A stretch of 53,193 nt of DNA from Clostridia bacterium (GTDB lineage: Bacteria; Bacillota; Clostridia; Oscillospirales; Acutalibacteraceae), in the NCBI GenBank assembly GCA_017621885.1, contig JAGASD010000015.1, forward strand, positions 1 to 53,193, in the 5' to 3' direction. Below are positions 23,794 to 33,502 of this stretch, one piece after another (within the stretch, counting starts at the first letter, position 1; each line of letters opens with the position of its first letter). The position numbers and the translations under genes are program-made. The notes under the pieces were generated by a model. It searched no databases. It was not told where the DNA came from and was given only the letters and a program-made list of their open reading frames with translations.

Positions 23794-25647
23794 ATGAAGA
23801 AATGTCTTTCTCTTCTTTTGTGTCTTGCAATGCTTGCTTCGGTGTTCTCTCTTTTGGGGGTTACCGCAAGTGCTGCGAACGCAAACAACGTAATGTATGT
23901 TGAAAGCAGCGGCTTTACGGATAACCTTGTAACATACACGGTTTATCTTAAAAAGAACATATCAATAACGGGTGCTGTTGTTAAAGTACAATATGACCCT
24001 AATGTGCTTCAGCCTGTAAGCGGTGGCGCTTATCAGATAACTGATGCTTACGGTGACCCTGTTGATAATATTTCAGGCGTTTATGCGTACGGTAATGTTG
24101 CGGGTTCAAATAATGCCTGCTCTTTGGGTTTTGTTCGTATTGATACCTATAACACAGGCTCATCTGACAAAGCTTTTATGAAAATTACTTTTAAGGTTAT
24201 TGATAAGAGCTATCCTGTTACCAACGTTAAGTTCCATTGTGTTGAGTACAATGGTGCAGATGAAACTCTCAATATTCCAAAAAATGAAACTAATCCTCAG
24301 CTTTTCTTTAACCACACAACAGCTACTCTCGATAAGGTAACCATTTCAAGCATCTATTCTGAAGAAAACGGCTTGAGAATCAACTGGAATAAGGTTGACG
24401 GTGCAGAAAAATACCTTGTGTTCAAAAAGACTGCAACAGGTCATGAATGCCTTGGCACAGTAGCTTCAACAGTTAATTTCTTTATTGACACAACTGCAAG
24501 ACCTAATGTTGTTGAATATTATCTTGTTCGTGCACATAATGGTGCGTATGATTCCGGTGCAGTAGAGTTCACGGCTTCCGGTATTTATGTTAAGGCTCCC
24601 GACAGAGTTGCAGTTTCACTTCAGCCTGACAGTGTTAAACTTGGCTGGACTAAGGTTACGGGTGCAACCGGCTACAAGCTTTTCAGACGTGACGTTAAAA
24701 ACGACGGCTCACGCGGTCAATGGGTTGAGCTCAGCACTGCGGCGGCAACAGCAACAACCTATTTTGATAAAACAGTTATAAGCGGAAAGCATTATGAATA
24801 CACAGTGCGTTCGGTTATGAATTCAGGTGCAAGCGCTGTTTGCAGATATGCCGATATTTATTATTATAAGGCTCCCACGGTAAGCGCAGTTTCTGCGGTT
24901 GGCGGTGTAAATATTACATGGGATTCAATCGGCGGTGCGGAAACCTACAGAATTTACCGTAAATATAACGGTGCAAGCTCATGGACATATATTGCAACGG
25001 TAGATAAAAACACTCTTAAATATCTTGATACTGCGGCAATTACGGGCAGAAATATTGACTATGCTGTAAGAGCATTTGCAAGCAACGGCAGCAGTACATT
25101 TGTTGCAAAGCGTTGTGCTTACGTTGCAACACCCATTCTTAAAAGCGTTTCCAATGCAGTAAGCGGCGTTTCTGTTAAATGGAATGCAGTAAGCGGCGCA
25201 ACAGGCTACAGAGTTTATCGCAGAGGTGCAGGCGCTACTTACTGGACATATCTCGGCACTGTTAAAACAACGAGCTATCTTGATACCAAGGCTGCAAGCG
25301 GTGCATATTGGAGATACACTGTTATTACAGAGTTCTATAGTGTAAGAAGCGGATTTGATACAACCGGTCTTTACCTTAAATACGTTGCAACACCCAAGCT
25401 TACAGGCATAAGTAACCTGAGCGCAGGTGTAAACATCAAGTGGAATGCAGTCGGCGGTGCAACAGGCTACAGAGTTTACCGCAGAGGTGCAGGTCAGACA
25501 AGCTGGCTTTACCTCGGCACGGTTTCATCAACAAACTTCACAGACAGAAACGTTGTTAAAAATAATTATTACAGATACACTGTAAGGGCTGTTTCAGGTA
25601 ACGTTTACAGCGCATTTGATACAAACGGTCTTGTGATTAAACGATAA
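23794..25647 (+). CDS. Secreted cohesin-like protein with five FN3 repeats
   Basis: A 617-residue exported protein. Residues 1-27 are a signal peptide (MKKCLSLLLCLAMLASVFSL, cleavage after TASA). Residues 30-165 resemble a cohesin or related beta-sandwich: NLVTYTVYLKKNISITGAVV, VQYDPNVLQPVSGG, CSLGFVRIDTYN and AFMKITFKVID follow the usual strand order. Five fibronectin-III repeats of 85-90 residues follow, each with the pattern PxLxSV..xxGVxVKWNAVxGATGYRVYRR and ending YRYTVRA. There is no LPxTG, SLH or dockerin, and the last repeat ends at the C-terminus. It is the first of three paralogues. A weak GGAAAGGA precedes ATG 23794. A role in cell-surface adhesion or docking of dockerin enzymes is inferred. 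Confidence 0.85.
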   Translation: MKKCLSLLLCLAMLASVFSLLGVTASAANANNVMYVESSGFTDNLVTYTVYLKKNISITGAVVKVQYDPNVLQPVSGGAYQITDAYGDPVDNISGVYAYGNVAGSNNACSLGFVRIDTYNTGSSDKAFMKITFKVIDKSYPVTNVKFHCVEYNGADETLNIPKNETNPQLFFNHTTATLDKVTISSIYSEENGLRINWNKVDGAEKYLVFKKTATGHECLGTVASTVNFFIDTTARPNVVEYYLVRAHNGAYDSGAVEFTASGIYVKAPDRVAVSLQPDSVKLGWTKVTGATGYKLFRRDVKNDGSRGQWVELSTAAATATTYFDKTVISGKHYEYTVRSVMNSGASAVCRYADIYYYKAPTVSAVSAVGGVNITWDSIGGAETYRIYRKYNGASSWTYIATVDKNTLKYLDTAAITGRNIDYAVRAFASNGSSTFVAKRCAYVATPILKSVSNAVSGVSVKWNAVSGATGYRVYRRGAGATYWTYLGTVKTTSYLDTKAASGAYWRYTVITEFYSVRSGFDTTGLYLKYVATPKLTGISNLSAGVNIKWNAVGGATGYRVYRRGAGQTSWLYLGTVSSTNFTDRNVVKNNYYRYTVRAVSGNVYSAFDTNGLVIKR

Positions 25648-25685
25648 CAAATTTGTTTCGTACCATATTGATAGGAGGATTTAAA

Positions 25686-28600
25686 TTGAAAAAATTTATC
25701 TCTTTATTGCTTTGCGTGGTTATGTGTATGTCAATATTCACAGCAACAGCAGGTCAGGTTCTTGCTGCGGGCAACGCAAGTGATATTTTCACAGTTACAA
25801 ACACAGAGTTTGCCAACAACGAAATAACCTATACGGTTAAGGTTGCGGCAAATCAGACTAAAATTACAGGTGCCATAATCAATGTGTGCTTTGACAGCAA
25901 CCTTCTTGAGGTTAAAGAGGGCGGCGCTGTAGGCTCTTACAATTCAGACGGTGAGTTCATTCCCTCTGTTTCGGGTGTGTACGAATCCGGAGCATTGCAT
26001 AACGACAATGGCGTTTATGCGATAGCTTTTATGAACCTTAACGGTGTTAACGTGGGTTCATCCGCTAAGGATATGTTTACAATCACATTCCGCGGTAAGT
26101 CTGACAACAGACCCTTTGTTAACGTTGATTTTAAATGTATTGAATACATTACCGATGACGGCAATGCTGATAACGACGTTAAAAAGAGTGACGGCGCCCA
26201 GACATTCGCTACTCATTCCTTCCATACACTTGCAATGCCCATGGTTACAGAGGTTAACTCTTACGGTGACGGCCTCAGAGTTGTATGGACTGCTTCTGAG
26301 GGTGCAGAAAGCTATGCGCTTTACAAAAAAGCGGCAAACGAAACAGCTTGGTCTCTTGTAAGCGATACCCTTACACAAAACGAATATGTTGATAATTCAG
26401 TCAACAAAGGCACAGAGTATTATTATACAGTTGCCGCTTCAAACAGCTTCGGTGATACAAAATACGATAATGCAGGTCTTTCAGGTATGAATTTCGGCAG
26501 TATTGCTTCAATCAGCGCAGTTCTTGACGGAGCAAGCGCAGTGATTACCTGGTCAACTCTTGCAGGTGCAGAAAAATACGAGGTTTACAGAAAAGCCTCA
26601 GCTTCATCAGAATGGCAGAAATTAACAACAGTTACGGCTGCTTCTTATACAGATAATTCTCTCAGCAGCGGTGTTGAATACAGCTACAAGGTAAAAGCAA
26701 TCAGCGGTAAATATACTGCAGATATTGCTTGTGCTCCTGCAACTGTAAAATATCTTGCAGCTCCCGTTGCTGTTGCTTCAAACACTAATGACGGTATCGA
26801 AATCAGCTTCCCTGCAGTCGGCGGTGCTGAAAAATACATTATTGAAAGAAAAACAGGAAACGGCGCTTACTCAGTTATTGCTGAAATAGAAGCAGAAGAT
26901 GATATTGCTTACGTTGACGAAAACGTGACAGCTGACGCTCAGTACACATACAGATTGCAGACTGTTGCTTCTGATATGACAAGCGCTAAGTCTGAAACAG
27001 CTTCCGTAACAAGACTCGGTACACCCGTTCTTAAATCAATTGTTAATAAGGCAAACGGCCTTGAAATCAGCTGGAATGCAGTTAACGGTGCAACATCTTA
27101 CGTAATTTACCGCAAGGTTATCGGTGAAAGCGTAATGAATGTTTGCACAAGAGTTTCCGCAACAACATACCTTGATACAAACGTTGTAAGCGGTGAAGGC
27201 TACGTTTACATTATAAGTGCAGTAAACGCTTCAGGCGAAGGCGGTTATGATGCAAACGGTATTTCAAGAGTTTATCTTGCTACACCTTCATTGACAGAGG
27301 CTTCTTCTCAGGGTGAGAACATTGTTGTTACCTGGAGTGAGGTGCTCGGTGCCGAAAGCTACAACGTTTACCGCGTTGAAGCAGGTGAAACAAACTGGAC
27401 TAAGGTAGCAAACGTTACAGAGCTTACTTATACAGATGTAAGTCCTGCAAGAGGTGTTGTTTACAAATATACAGTAAGCGCAGTTAAGGGTGCTTATGAA
27501 AGCTTGTATAACACAACAGGTCTTGAGGGTATGAACTTCGGCAGTGTTGAATCAATCAGCGCAGTTGCTGTTGAAAACGGTGCAAAAATCACATGGAGCA
27601 AATTAGAAAGTGCTACTTCATACGAGGTTTACAGAAAGCTTGCTTCCTCCTCAGATTGGCAGAAAATTGCAACGGTAAGCACAACAGAATATAACGATAC
27701 AGCAATCAGCAGCGGTGTTGTTTATAATTACAAGGTTAAAGCCATCAACGGCAAATATACTGCAGAAATGGCCTGCGAGCCTGCTACGGTAAAATTCCTT
27801 GCTATGCCTTCAATCAGCAGTGCAGTTATTACAAACGGTGCGCTCAAGCTTGAATGGAATGCAATTCAGGGTGCTGACAGCTACAACGTTTACCGCGTTG
27901 AAGCAGGTAAAACAAACTGGGTTAAGATCGGCAACACAGAAACACGCAATTTCTCTGATACAACTGCTGTTCTTAACGTGAATTACAAATATTCAATCAG
28001 TGCTGTAAGCGGAGACGTTGAAAGCAAATACGGTATCAACTGCAAGGATGCTGTTAATTTCGGCAGTATCACAACAATTACCGCAACTCCCGTTAACGGC
28101 GGTGCACAGATTTCCTGGAATGCACTTACAAAGGCAACCTCCTATGAGCTTTACAGAAAAGCGGGCAGCGGTGCCTGGACTAAGCTTGCAACATTAACAG
28201 CTGCAACCTACACAGATACAACTCTTGCAAGCGGTGTGTTGTATCAGTATAAAGTAGATGCTTATTGCGGTACTCTGAAGTCAGAAATGACAGCTTCGCC
28301 CGCACAGGCTAAGATTCTTGCAGCTCCCGCAGCTACTGCTAAAAACGTAGCAAACGGTATTCAGATTACAATTACACCTGTTAACGGTGCCGAAGGCTAC
28401 ATCGTTGAAAAAGAGGTTGACGGCAAATACGTAGTTGTAAAAAATCTCGGTGCAAACGAAACTGTATTTGTTGATACAGAGGTTGAATCCGAAAAAACAT
28501 ACAAATATAAGGTTTACGCAACATCAAGCGTTACAACAAGCTTTGCTTATGAGGTTGCTCCCATTTTAAGACTCAGCCATCCTAAGATTACATCAGCATC

Positions 28601-29636
28601 AAACCTTGTTCCCGGTATAACAATGACATGGACAGCAATCGAAGGTGCTGAAAGCTACACGGTGCTTCGTAAAGCTCCCGGTGAAACAGCTTGGAAAACA
28701 GTTAAAACAGGTGTTACAGCAAACACTTATACCGACGGTACTGTTGACAACGGCATTGTTTACACATATACAATCAAGGCGGTTATGGAAGACGGCGAGG
28801 AAACAGGCTTTGACCCCGTGGGCAGAAGCGTTACCTTCGTTGAAACTCCCGACCTTATCAGTGTTTCAAACGCTGTTAACGGTGTTCTTGTAAAATGGAC
28901 AGCAATTGATTATGCTACAAGCTACCGTGTTTACAGACGTGGTGCAGGTACAAACTATTGGTACTATCTTGGCGACGTTAAGGGCACATCATTTACAGAT
29001 ACAACAAAAGAAATCAAGAGCGGTGAGTATTACAGATATACAGTAAGAGCCGTTAATAACTATTACAGCGGCTTTGATACAAACGGTCTTTATCTTAAAT
29101 ATGTTGCATCACCCAAGCTCGTAAGCATTTCTAACAGCACAAACGGTATTTATATTAAATGGAATGCGGTTGCAGGCGTTACAAACGGTTACCGAGTATA
29201 CAGACGCGGTGCAGGTGCTACTTACTGGTACTATCTCGGTACTGTTAAAACAACATATTACACAGACACGGCAATCAAGAACGCAAGCGGTAATTACTAC
29301 AGATACACAGTAATTGCCGACGCAGGTAAGCACAGTGCATTTGATACAACCGGTCTTTATATCAGACGTCTTACAGATCCCGTACTTGTAAGTGCAAAGA
29401 GCTATTCATCAGGTATCAGCGTTTCATGGAAGGCTGTTACAGGGGCTCAGGGCTACAACGTTTACAGAAAGACGGGAAGCTCGGGCTGGACGTATATCGG
29501 TAAATCAACATCAACGTCTTACGTTGATAAAACTGCAAGAAAGGGTTACACCTATACTTACACAGTAAGAGCATATTCAGGTGCAACTCTCAGCTCGTAT
29601 AATACAAGAGGTATTTCCTGCAAGGACCTTTATTAA
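25686..29636 (+). CDS. Secreted cohesin-like protein with thirteen FN3 repeats
   Basis: A 1316-residue exported protein, the longest paralogue. I start it at TTG 25686 because AGGAGG (25673-25678) lies 7 bases upstream and the residues MKKFISLLLCVVMCMSIF form a proper signal peptide; the earlier in-frame TTG at 25653 would spoil it. A cohesin-like domain spans residues 25-165 (GAIINVCFDSNLLEVKEGG, MFTITFRGKS). Thirteen fibronectin-III repeats follow. Repeats 1, 5 and 7 end in NFGS and are followed by a second type ending ATVKxLA-like; repeats 3 and 9 are a third type, so blocks of two to three repeats were duplicated. The last three repeats match those of the first gene. No wall anchor. It lies 38 bases after that gene. 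Confidence 0.85.
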   Translation: MKKFISLLLCVVMCMSIFTATAGQVLAAGNASDIFTVTNTEFANNEITYTVKVAANQTKITGAIINVCFDSNLLEVKEGGAVGSYNSDGEFIPSVSGVYESGALHNDNGVYAIAFMNLNGVNVGSSAKDMFTITFRGKSDNRPFVNVDFKCIEYITDDGNADNDVKKSDGAQTFATHSFHTLAMPMVTEVNSYGDGLRVVWTASEGAESYALYKKAANETAWSLVSDTLTQNEYVDNSVNKGTEYYYTVAASNSFGDTKYDNAGLSGMNFGSIASISAVLDGASAVITWSTLAGAEKYEVYRKASASSEWQKLTTVTAASYTDNSLSSGVEYSYKVKAISGKYTADIACAPATVKYLAAPVAVASNTNDGIEISFPAVGGAEKYIIERKTGNGAYSVIAEIEAEDDIAYVDENVTADAQYTYRLQTVASDMTSAKSETASVTRLGTPVLKSIVNKANGLEISWNAVNGATSYVIYRKVIGESVMNVCTRVSATTYLDTNVVSGEGYVYIISAVNASGEGGYDANGISRVYLATPSLTEASSQGENIVVTWSEVLGAESYNVYRVEAGETNWTKVANVTELTYTDVSPARGVVYKYTVSAVKGAYESLYNTTGLEGMNFGSVESISAVAVENGAKITWSKLESATSYEVYRKLASSSDWQKIATVSTTEYNDTAISSGVVYNYKVKAINGKYTAEMACEPATVKFLAMPSISSAVITNGALKLEWNAIQGADSYNVYRVEAGKTNWVKIGNTETRNFSDTTAVLNVNYKYSISAVSGDVESKYGINCKDAVNFGSITTITATPVNGGAQISWNALTKATSYELYRKAGSGAWTKLATLTAATYTDTTLASGVLYQYKVDAYCGTLKSEMTASPAQAKILAAPAATAKNVANGIQITITPVNGAEGYIVEKEVDGKYVVVKNLGANETVFVDTEVESEKTYKYKVYATSSVTTSFAYEVAPILRLSHPKITSASNLVPGITMTWTAIEGAESYTVLRKAPGETAWKTVKTGVTANTYTDGTVDNGIVYTYTIKAVMEDGEETGFDPVGRSVTFVETPDLISVSNAVNGVLVKWTAIDYATSYRVYRRGAGTNYWYYLGDVKGTSFTDTTKEIKSGEYYRYTVRAVNNYYSGFDTNGLYLKYVASPKLVSISNSTNGIYIKWNAVAGVTNGYRVYRRGAGATYWYYLGTVKTTYYTDTAIKNASGNYYRYTVIADAGKHSAFDTTGLYIRRLTDPVLVSAKSYSSGISVSWKAVTGAQGYNVYRKTGSSGWTYIGKSTSTSYVDKTARKGYTYTYTVRAYSGATLSSYNTRGISCKDLY

Positions 29637-29740
29637 GCCAATATGCCCTCGCGCGTATGCGCGGGGGATTGCCCTTTACACACTTTGAGTGTATCAGCCG
29701 GCAAATGCCCTGATATACGGTACTGTTCACAGGAGGTTTT

Positions 29741-32700
29741 ATGATAAAAAAATCTTTATCCTTATTGTTGTGTATAATAATGATTTTTTCCTGCTTCAGC
29801 GTTGTTGTTCCCGAGGTTTATGCGGCAAACGGAGCAAAAGCATTGTTTTCCGTTAAAGGCGAACCCGTTGCAGGTAATAAAATTGTATATACAATTTCGC
29901 TTACAAAAGACCGCAAAAACGTTGGCGGTATGATTGTACACGTTGCTTTTGACAGTAATGTTTTAAAACCAACGTCAAACAGCGCTCCCGTTGAAAAAAC
30001 AACTGCGGCTGAGGGTACTGTGTATAACCTTCAGGGAAATTACGTTTACGGCGTAAGAGAAAACAACCCGGATTTATATTCCATTGCATATATGAATACT
30101 ATTGCTGTATCCACAACACAGGCAACAAGCTTCTTTAAGCTGGAATTTGAGGTTGTTGACCCCGAAAGACCTACCACAGACATCGCCTTCTACTGCAGAG
30201 AATATTTCTCGACAACAGAGGTCAACGAAAATATTTATACAAGTGACGTACCCCAGCTTATTGCAGAATATAAAAAGGTTTCTACACTTGCTATGCCTAA
30301 GCTGAAAAGTGTAGAACCTCATATTGACGGACTTCAGTTTTCATGGAATCCCGTAGAAGGTGCGTTGGGATACGAGATAATACGTATGGCAGAGGGTGAA
30401 ACCTGGGAAAGTCTTGCGGCAGTGGAGGCATCCTCAACGGCTTATGTGGATTCGAGTCTTACAAGCGGTAAGGTTTACACATATACCGTCAGAGCGTTTA
30501 ATAATTACGGCTACAGCCTTTATGATTCGATTGGTGTTTCGTGCAAATATATTGAAAAACCTGCAATAGCATCATTGAAAAATGCTGTGGGCGGTGTTGA
30601 TATTGCCTGGAATACTACGGACGGTGCAGAGCATTACATTGTTTACCGCCGCGCAGAGGGCGAAGCTCAATGGCAACAGATAACCAAAAGGGGTTATTCC
30701 TTAGGTACAAATTATAAGGATACAACGGTTGTTGATGGTGTTACATACGAATATGACGTGAATTCCGCAACTGACAGCTTTGAAAGTGCCCTTTCTCCCA
30801 ACGGTGAGAGCATAACCTACATCAGCGCACCCGGTATAAGCAAGGTTGCTAACGTGCTGAGCGGTATTGAAATTACCTGGTCTGCGCATCCTCAGGCAAC
30901 CCATTATACTATTTACAGAAAATTACGCGGTATTGATGCAGAGCTTCTTGAGTATGCGGAGGTAACGGGAACAAAATTTGTCGATACAAACGTTGCTCCC
31001 GGTAAATCCTACACGTATTCCGTTAAGGCTTGTACGAATAAGGGCGAAAGTGCATACAGCCCGACGGGTTACACAATCACCTGTGTTCTTCCTACAGACG
31101 TTACGTCACTTTCTGTTGAAAAAAACGGTATAGCAGTTACCTGGAGAGCTATTGAAAACGTTGACGGCTACGCAATTTACAGAAGACCTTTAAACGATAA
31201 TTCGTGGGTTAAGATTGCTACCGCAAGCAAGGATACTTACACATACACCGACACAACCGTTGCAAGCGGCGGTGAATACATTTATGCGGTTTGCCCATAC
31301 GTTTCAACCTCCGAAAGTGTAAAAATAGAGTCAGCACCGATTTATTATATCAAAGCGCCTACGGGTGCGGCTGCCGAAAACGTGATTGACGGTATAAAAA
31401 TCACATGGGAGCCTTCAAACGGCGCATATTGTTATGATATTTTCCGCGTTACAGATAATGGCAGCTACGAAAAAATAGCCGATGTGAATGCAGACGATGA
31501 GTTGTCATTTGTGGATACAGACGTGCAGTGGGCACAGAGCTACACATATGCGGTTAAAGCTATCAGCATAAAGGGCGAAAGCCTTGTGGGTGACAGCACA
31601 GTGGCGGTTATGCGCATTGGTTCAATGGGTATAGCAACACCTGAAATCACAGACGGCGGAATTAAAGTCAGCTGGGAAGCGGTTGACGGTGCAACCGGCT
31701 ACGCTCTTTACAGAAGCGTTGACGGAGTATGGTCACAGCTTACAACGGTTGAAGATGCATTTTACATTGATGAAAACGTTGAAAACGAAAAAGCTTATGC
31801 TTATGCAGTTGCGGTGGTTATAGGAGAAAGCCGCGGTATTCTTATTACAGATAACGCACCGTCTCTTACGTATGCTGCACCTGCAAAAATTTCCGGAGCT
31901 TCAAACGGCTCCAATTATTCCAAAATTACCTGGAGTGCGGTTGACGGTGCCGTTTCTTACGAGGTGTACAGAAAAGAAGCGGTTGACGGTGCTGAATACA
32001 GTCTTGTTGCTTCAGTCGGTGCACAGCAGTTAAGCTTTGTTGACTATAATGTGCAAGCAGGTAAAGCTTATATTTACAATGTGAAAACAGTAAGCTCAGA
32101 AAACACAAGCGCTTTTTCCGAAGGCTTCAGAAACACGTTCCTTACAATTCCTCAGATTAAAAGCATTGCAAATGCATACGGAGGTATAACCTTTACCTGG
32201 GGTGCGGTTGACGGTGCTGAAAAATACCACGTTTACCGTAAAATTTACGGCGCAACTTATTATACATATATTACTACGGTTGATGCCGATACGCTTTCAT
32301 TTACTGATACGGGTGCAACAAACGGCAAAATTATGTGCTATACGGTTAAAGCAGTAAGCGGACAGAGTACAAGTGCATATCTTGCAAAATGTATGACTTA
32401 CGTTAAAGCTCCCGTTGTTTCATATTCAAATTCCGCAAGCGGTGTTTTCCTTAAATGGGATAAGAATGACAGTGCCGTTGGTTATTGGGTTTACCGCAAA
32501 GCAGGTAATGCAAAAAGCTGGACACGTATTGCGGTTGTTACAACACCCTATTATACAGACACCAAGGTCACAAGCGGAACGAATTACACATACACCGTAA
32601 AAGCATATACGGGAAAAATTCTTTCAGCCTGCAATATGGCAGGTTGGACAGTAAAGCATCTGAGTGTACCTGAACTTGTTGCCGCAAACAACGGCTACGG

Positions 32701-33451
32701 TGCTGTTACGGTATCGTGGAAAAAGGTTCCCGGTGCGGCGGCATATTACGTATACCGTAAGGCTAACGGTGTCGGAAGCTGGTCTTACATCGGAAAAACA
32801 ACAGCACTTTCTTACAGAGATACAAACGTAAGAAACAGAAATACCTACGAATATACCGTAAGGGCTTATTACGGCACAGACACATCGTATTTCAAAACAA
32901 AGGGTGTTACCGCAAAGTTCATTGAAGCTCCCACATTGACGGTTGCAAACAGAACGGGTAACGTTCAGTTATCATGGAATGCCGTTACGGGTGCCACAAG
33001 CTACTATATTTACAGAAAAGCAGGAAACGCAACCTCCTGGACTCAGATTGCAACAGTTACCTCAACCTCTTACGTGGATAAAAACGTGGTTAACGGTACA
33101 ACGTACCGTTACACAATAAGGTCATACGTACAGAAAACTCTTTCAGGCTACAATATGTACGGTTGGGCAACTGTTTATCTTGCAACACCTAAGCTCGTTT
33201 CTGCAGTGAGTGCAAATGCGGGTATTACCGTCAAATGGCAGTCGGTAAAATGGGCAACGGGCTATATGATTTTCAGGAAAACCGGTAACGGTGCTTGGGT
33301 TCATATAGGTACGGTAAACGGAACTAATACCCTCGCTTATCTTGACAGAACTGCCGAATACGCAACAAAATACACTTATACAGTCCGCGCTTATTACGGT
33401 AATTACAGAAGCTGGTATGAACCGGGTCTTTCCTGCGTTGATAATTATTAA
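29741..33451 (+). CDS. Secreted cohesin-like protein with twelve FN3 repeats
   Basis: A 1236-residue exported protein. The signal peptide is residues 1-29 (MIKKSLSLLLCIIMIFSCFS, cleavage after VYA). A cohesin-like domain covers residues 30-175 (GKIVY-type opening, GGMIVHVAFDSNVLKP, SFFKLEFEVVD). Twelve fibronectin-III repeats of 85-92 residues run to the C-terminus; the middle ones (4-7) have diverged most, the last four are tyrosine-rich. No dockerin, LPxTG or SLH. AGGAGG precedes ATG 29741 at good spacing. The 104-base gap before it holds a GC-rich hairpin (CCTCGCG/CGCGGGG near 29648-29667), perhaps weakening expression relative to the second gene. A terminator follows, so the three genes form one unit. 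Confidence 0.85.
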   Translation: MIKKSLSLLLCIIMIFSCFSVVVPEVYAANGAKALFSVKGEPVAGNKIVYTISLTKDRKNVGGMIVHVAFDSNVLKPTSNSAPVEKTTAAEGTVYNLQGNYVYGVRENNPDLYSIAYMNTIAVSTTQATSFFKLEFEVVDPERPTTDIAFYCREYFSTTEVNENIYTSDVPQLIAEYKKVSTLAMPKLKSVEPHIDGLQFSWNPVEGALGYEIIRMAEGETWESLAAVEASSTAYVDSSLTSGKVYTYTVRAFNNYGYSLYDSIGVSCKYIEKPAIASLKNAVGGVDIAWNTTDGAEHYIVYRRAEGEAQWQQITKRGYSLGTNYKDTTVVDGVTYEYDVNSATDSFESALSPNGESITYISAPGISKVANVLSGIEITWSAHPQATHYTIYRKLRGIDAELLEYAEVTGTKFVDTNVAPGKSYTYSVKACTNKGESAYSPTGYTITCVLPTDVTSLSVEKNGIAVTWRAIENVDGYAIYRRPLNDNSWVKIATASKDTYTYTDTTVASGGEYIYAVCPYVSTSESVKIESAPIYYIKAPTGAAAENVIDGIKITWEPSNGAYCYDIFRVTDNGSYEKIADVNADDELSFVDTDVQWAQSYTYAVKAISIKGESLVGDSTVAVMRIGSMGIATPEITDGGIKVSWEAVDGATGYALYRSVDGVWSQLTTVEDAFYIDENVENEKAYAYAVAVVIGESRGILITDNAPSLTYAAPAKISGASNGSNYSKITWSAVDGAVSYEVYRKEAVDGAEYSLVASVGAQQLSFVDYNVQAGKAYIYNVKTVSSENTSAFSEGFRNTFLTIPQIKSIANAYGGITFTWGAVDGAEKYHVYRKIYGATYYTYITTVDADTLSFTDTGATNGKIMCYTVKAVSGQSTSAYLAKCMTYVKAPVVSYSNSASGVFLKWDKNDSAVGYWVYRKAGNAKSWTRIAVVTTPYYTDTKVTSGTNYTYTVKAYTGKILSACNMAGWTVKHLSVPELVAANNGYGAVTVSWKKVPGAAAYYVYRKANGVGSWSYIGKTTALSYRDTNVRNRNTYEYTVRAYYGTDTSYFKTKGVTAKFIEAPTLTVANRTGNVQLSWNAVTGATSYYIYRKAGNATSWTQIATVTSTSYVDKNVVNGTTYRYTIRSYVQKTLSGYNMYGWATVYLATPKLVSAVSANAGITVKWQSVKWATGYMIFRKTGNGAWVHIGTVNGTNTLAYLDRTAEYATKYTYTVRAYYGNYRSWYEPGLSCVDNY

Positions 33452-33460
33452 AAAGAAAAA

Positions 33461-33487
33461 GGCAATCCGCGAAACGGATTGCCTTTT
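33461..33487. terminator. Convergent terminator
   Basis: GGCAATCCG-CGAAA-CGGATTGCC flanked by A-rich and T-rich stretches. It ends the cohesin-FN3 genes and the converging transporter transcript. Confidence 0.85.
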
Positions 33488-33502
33488 AATATTGCCGAAT
33501 AT

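Noticed and set aside
26044-26378. Long open frames in other phases inside the FN3 genes
   Set aside because: They arise from the biased codon use of repeated FN3 DNA and have no ribosome sites.
29637-29740. A riboswitch between the second and third cohesin-FN3 genes
   Set aside because: Only a short GC-rich hairpin and a small ACAC/GTGT stem are visible; no known consensus or extended structure.
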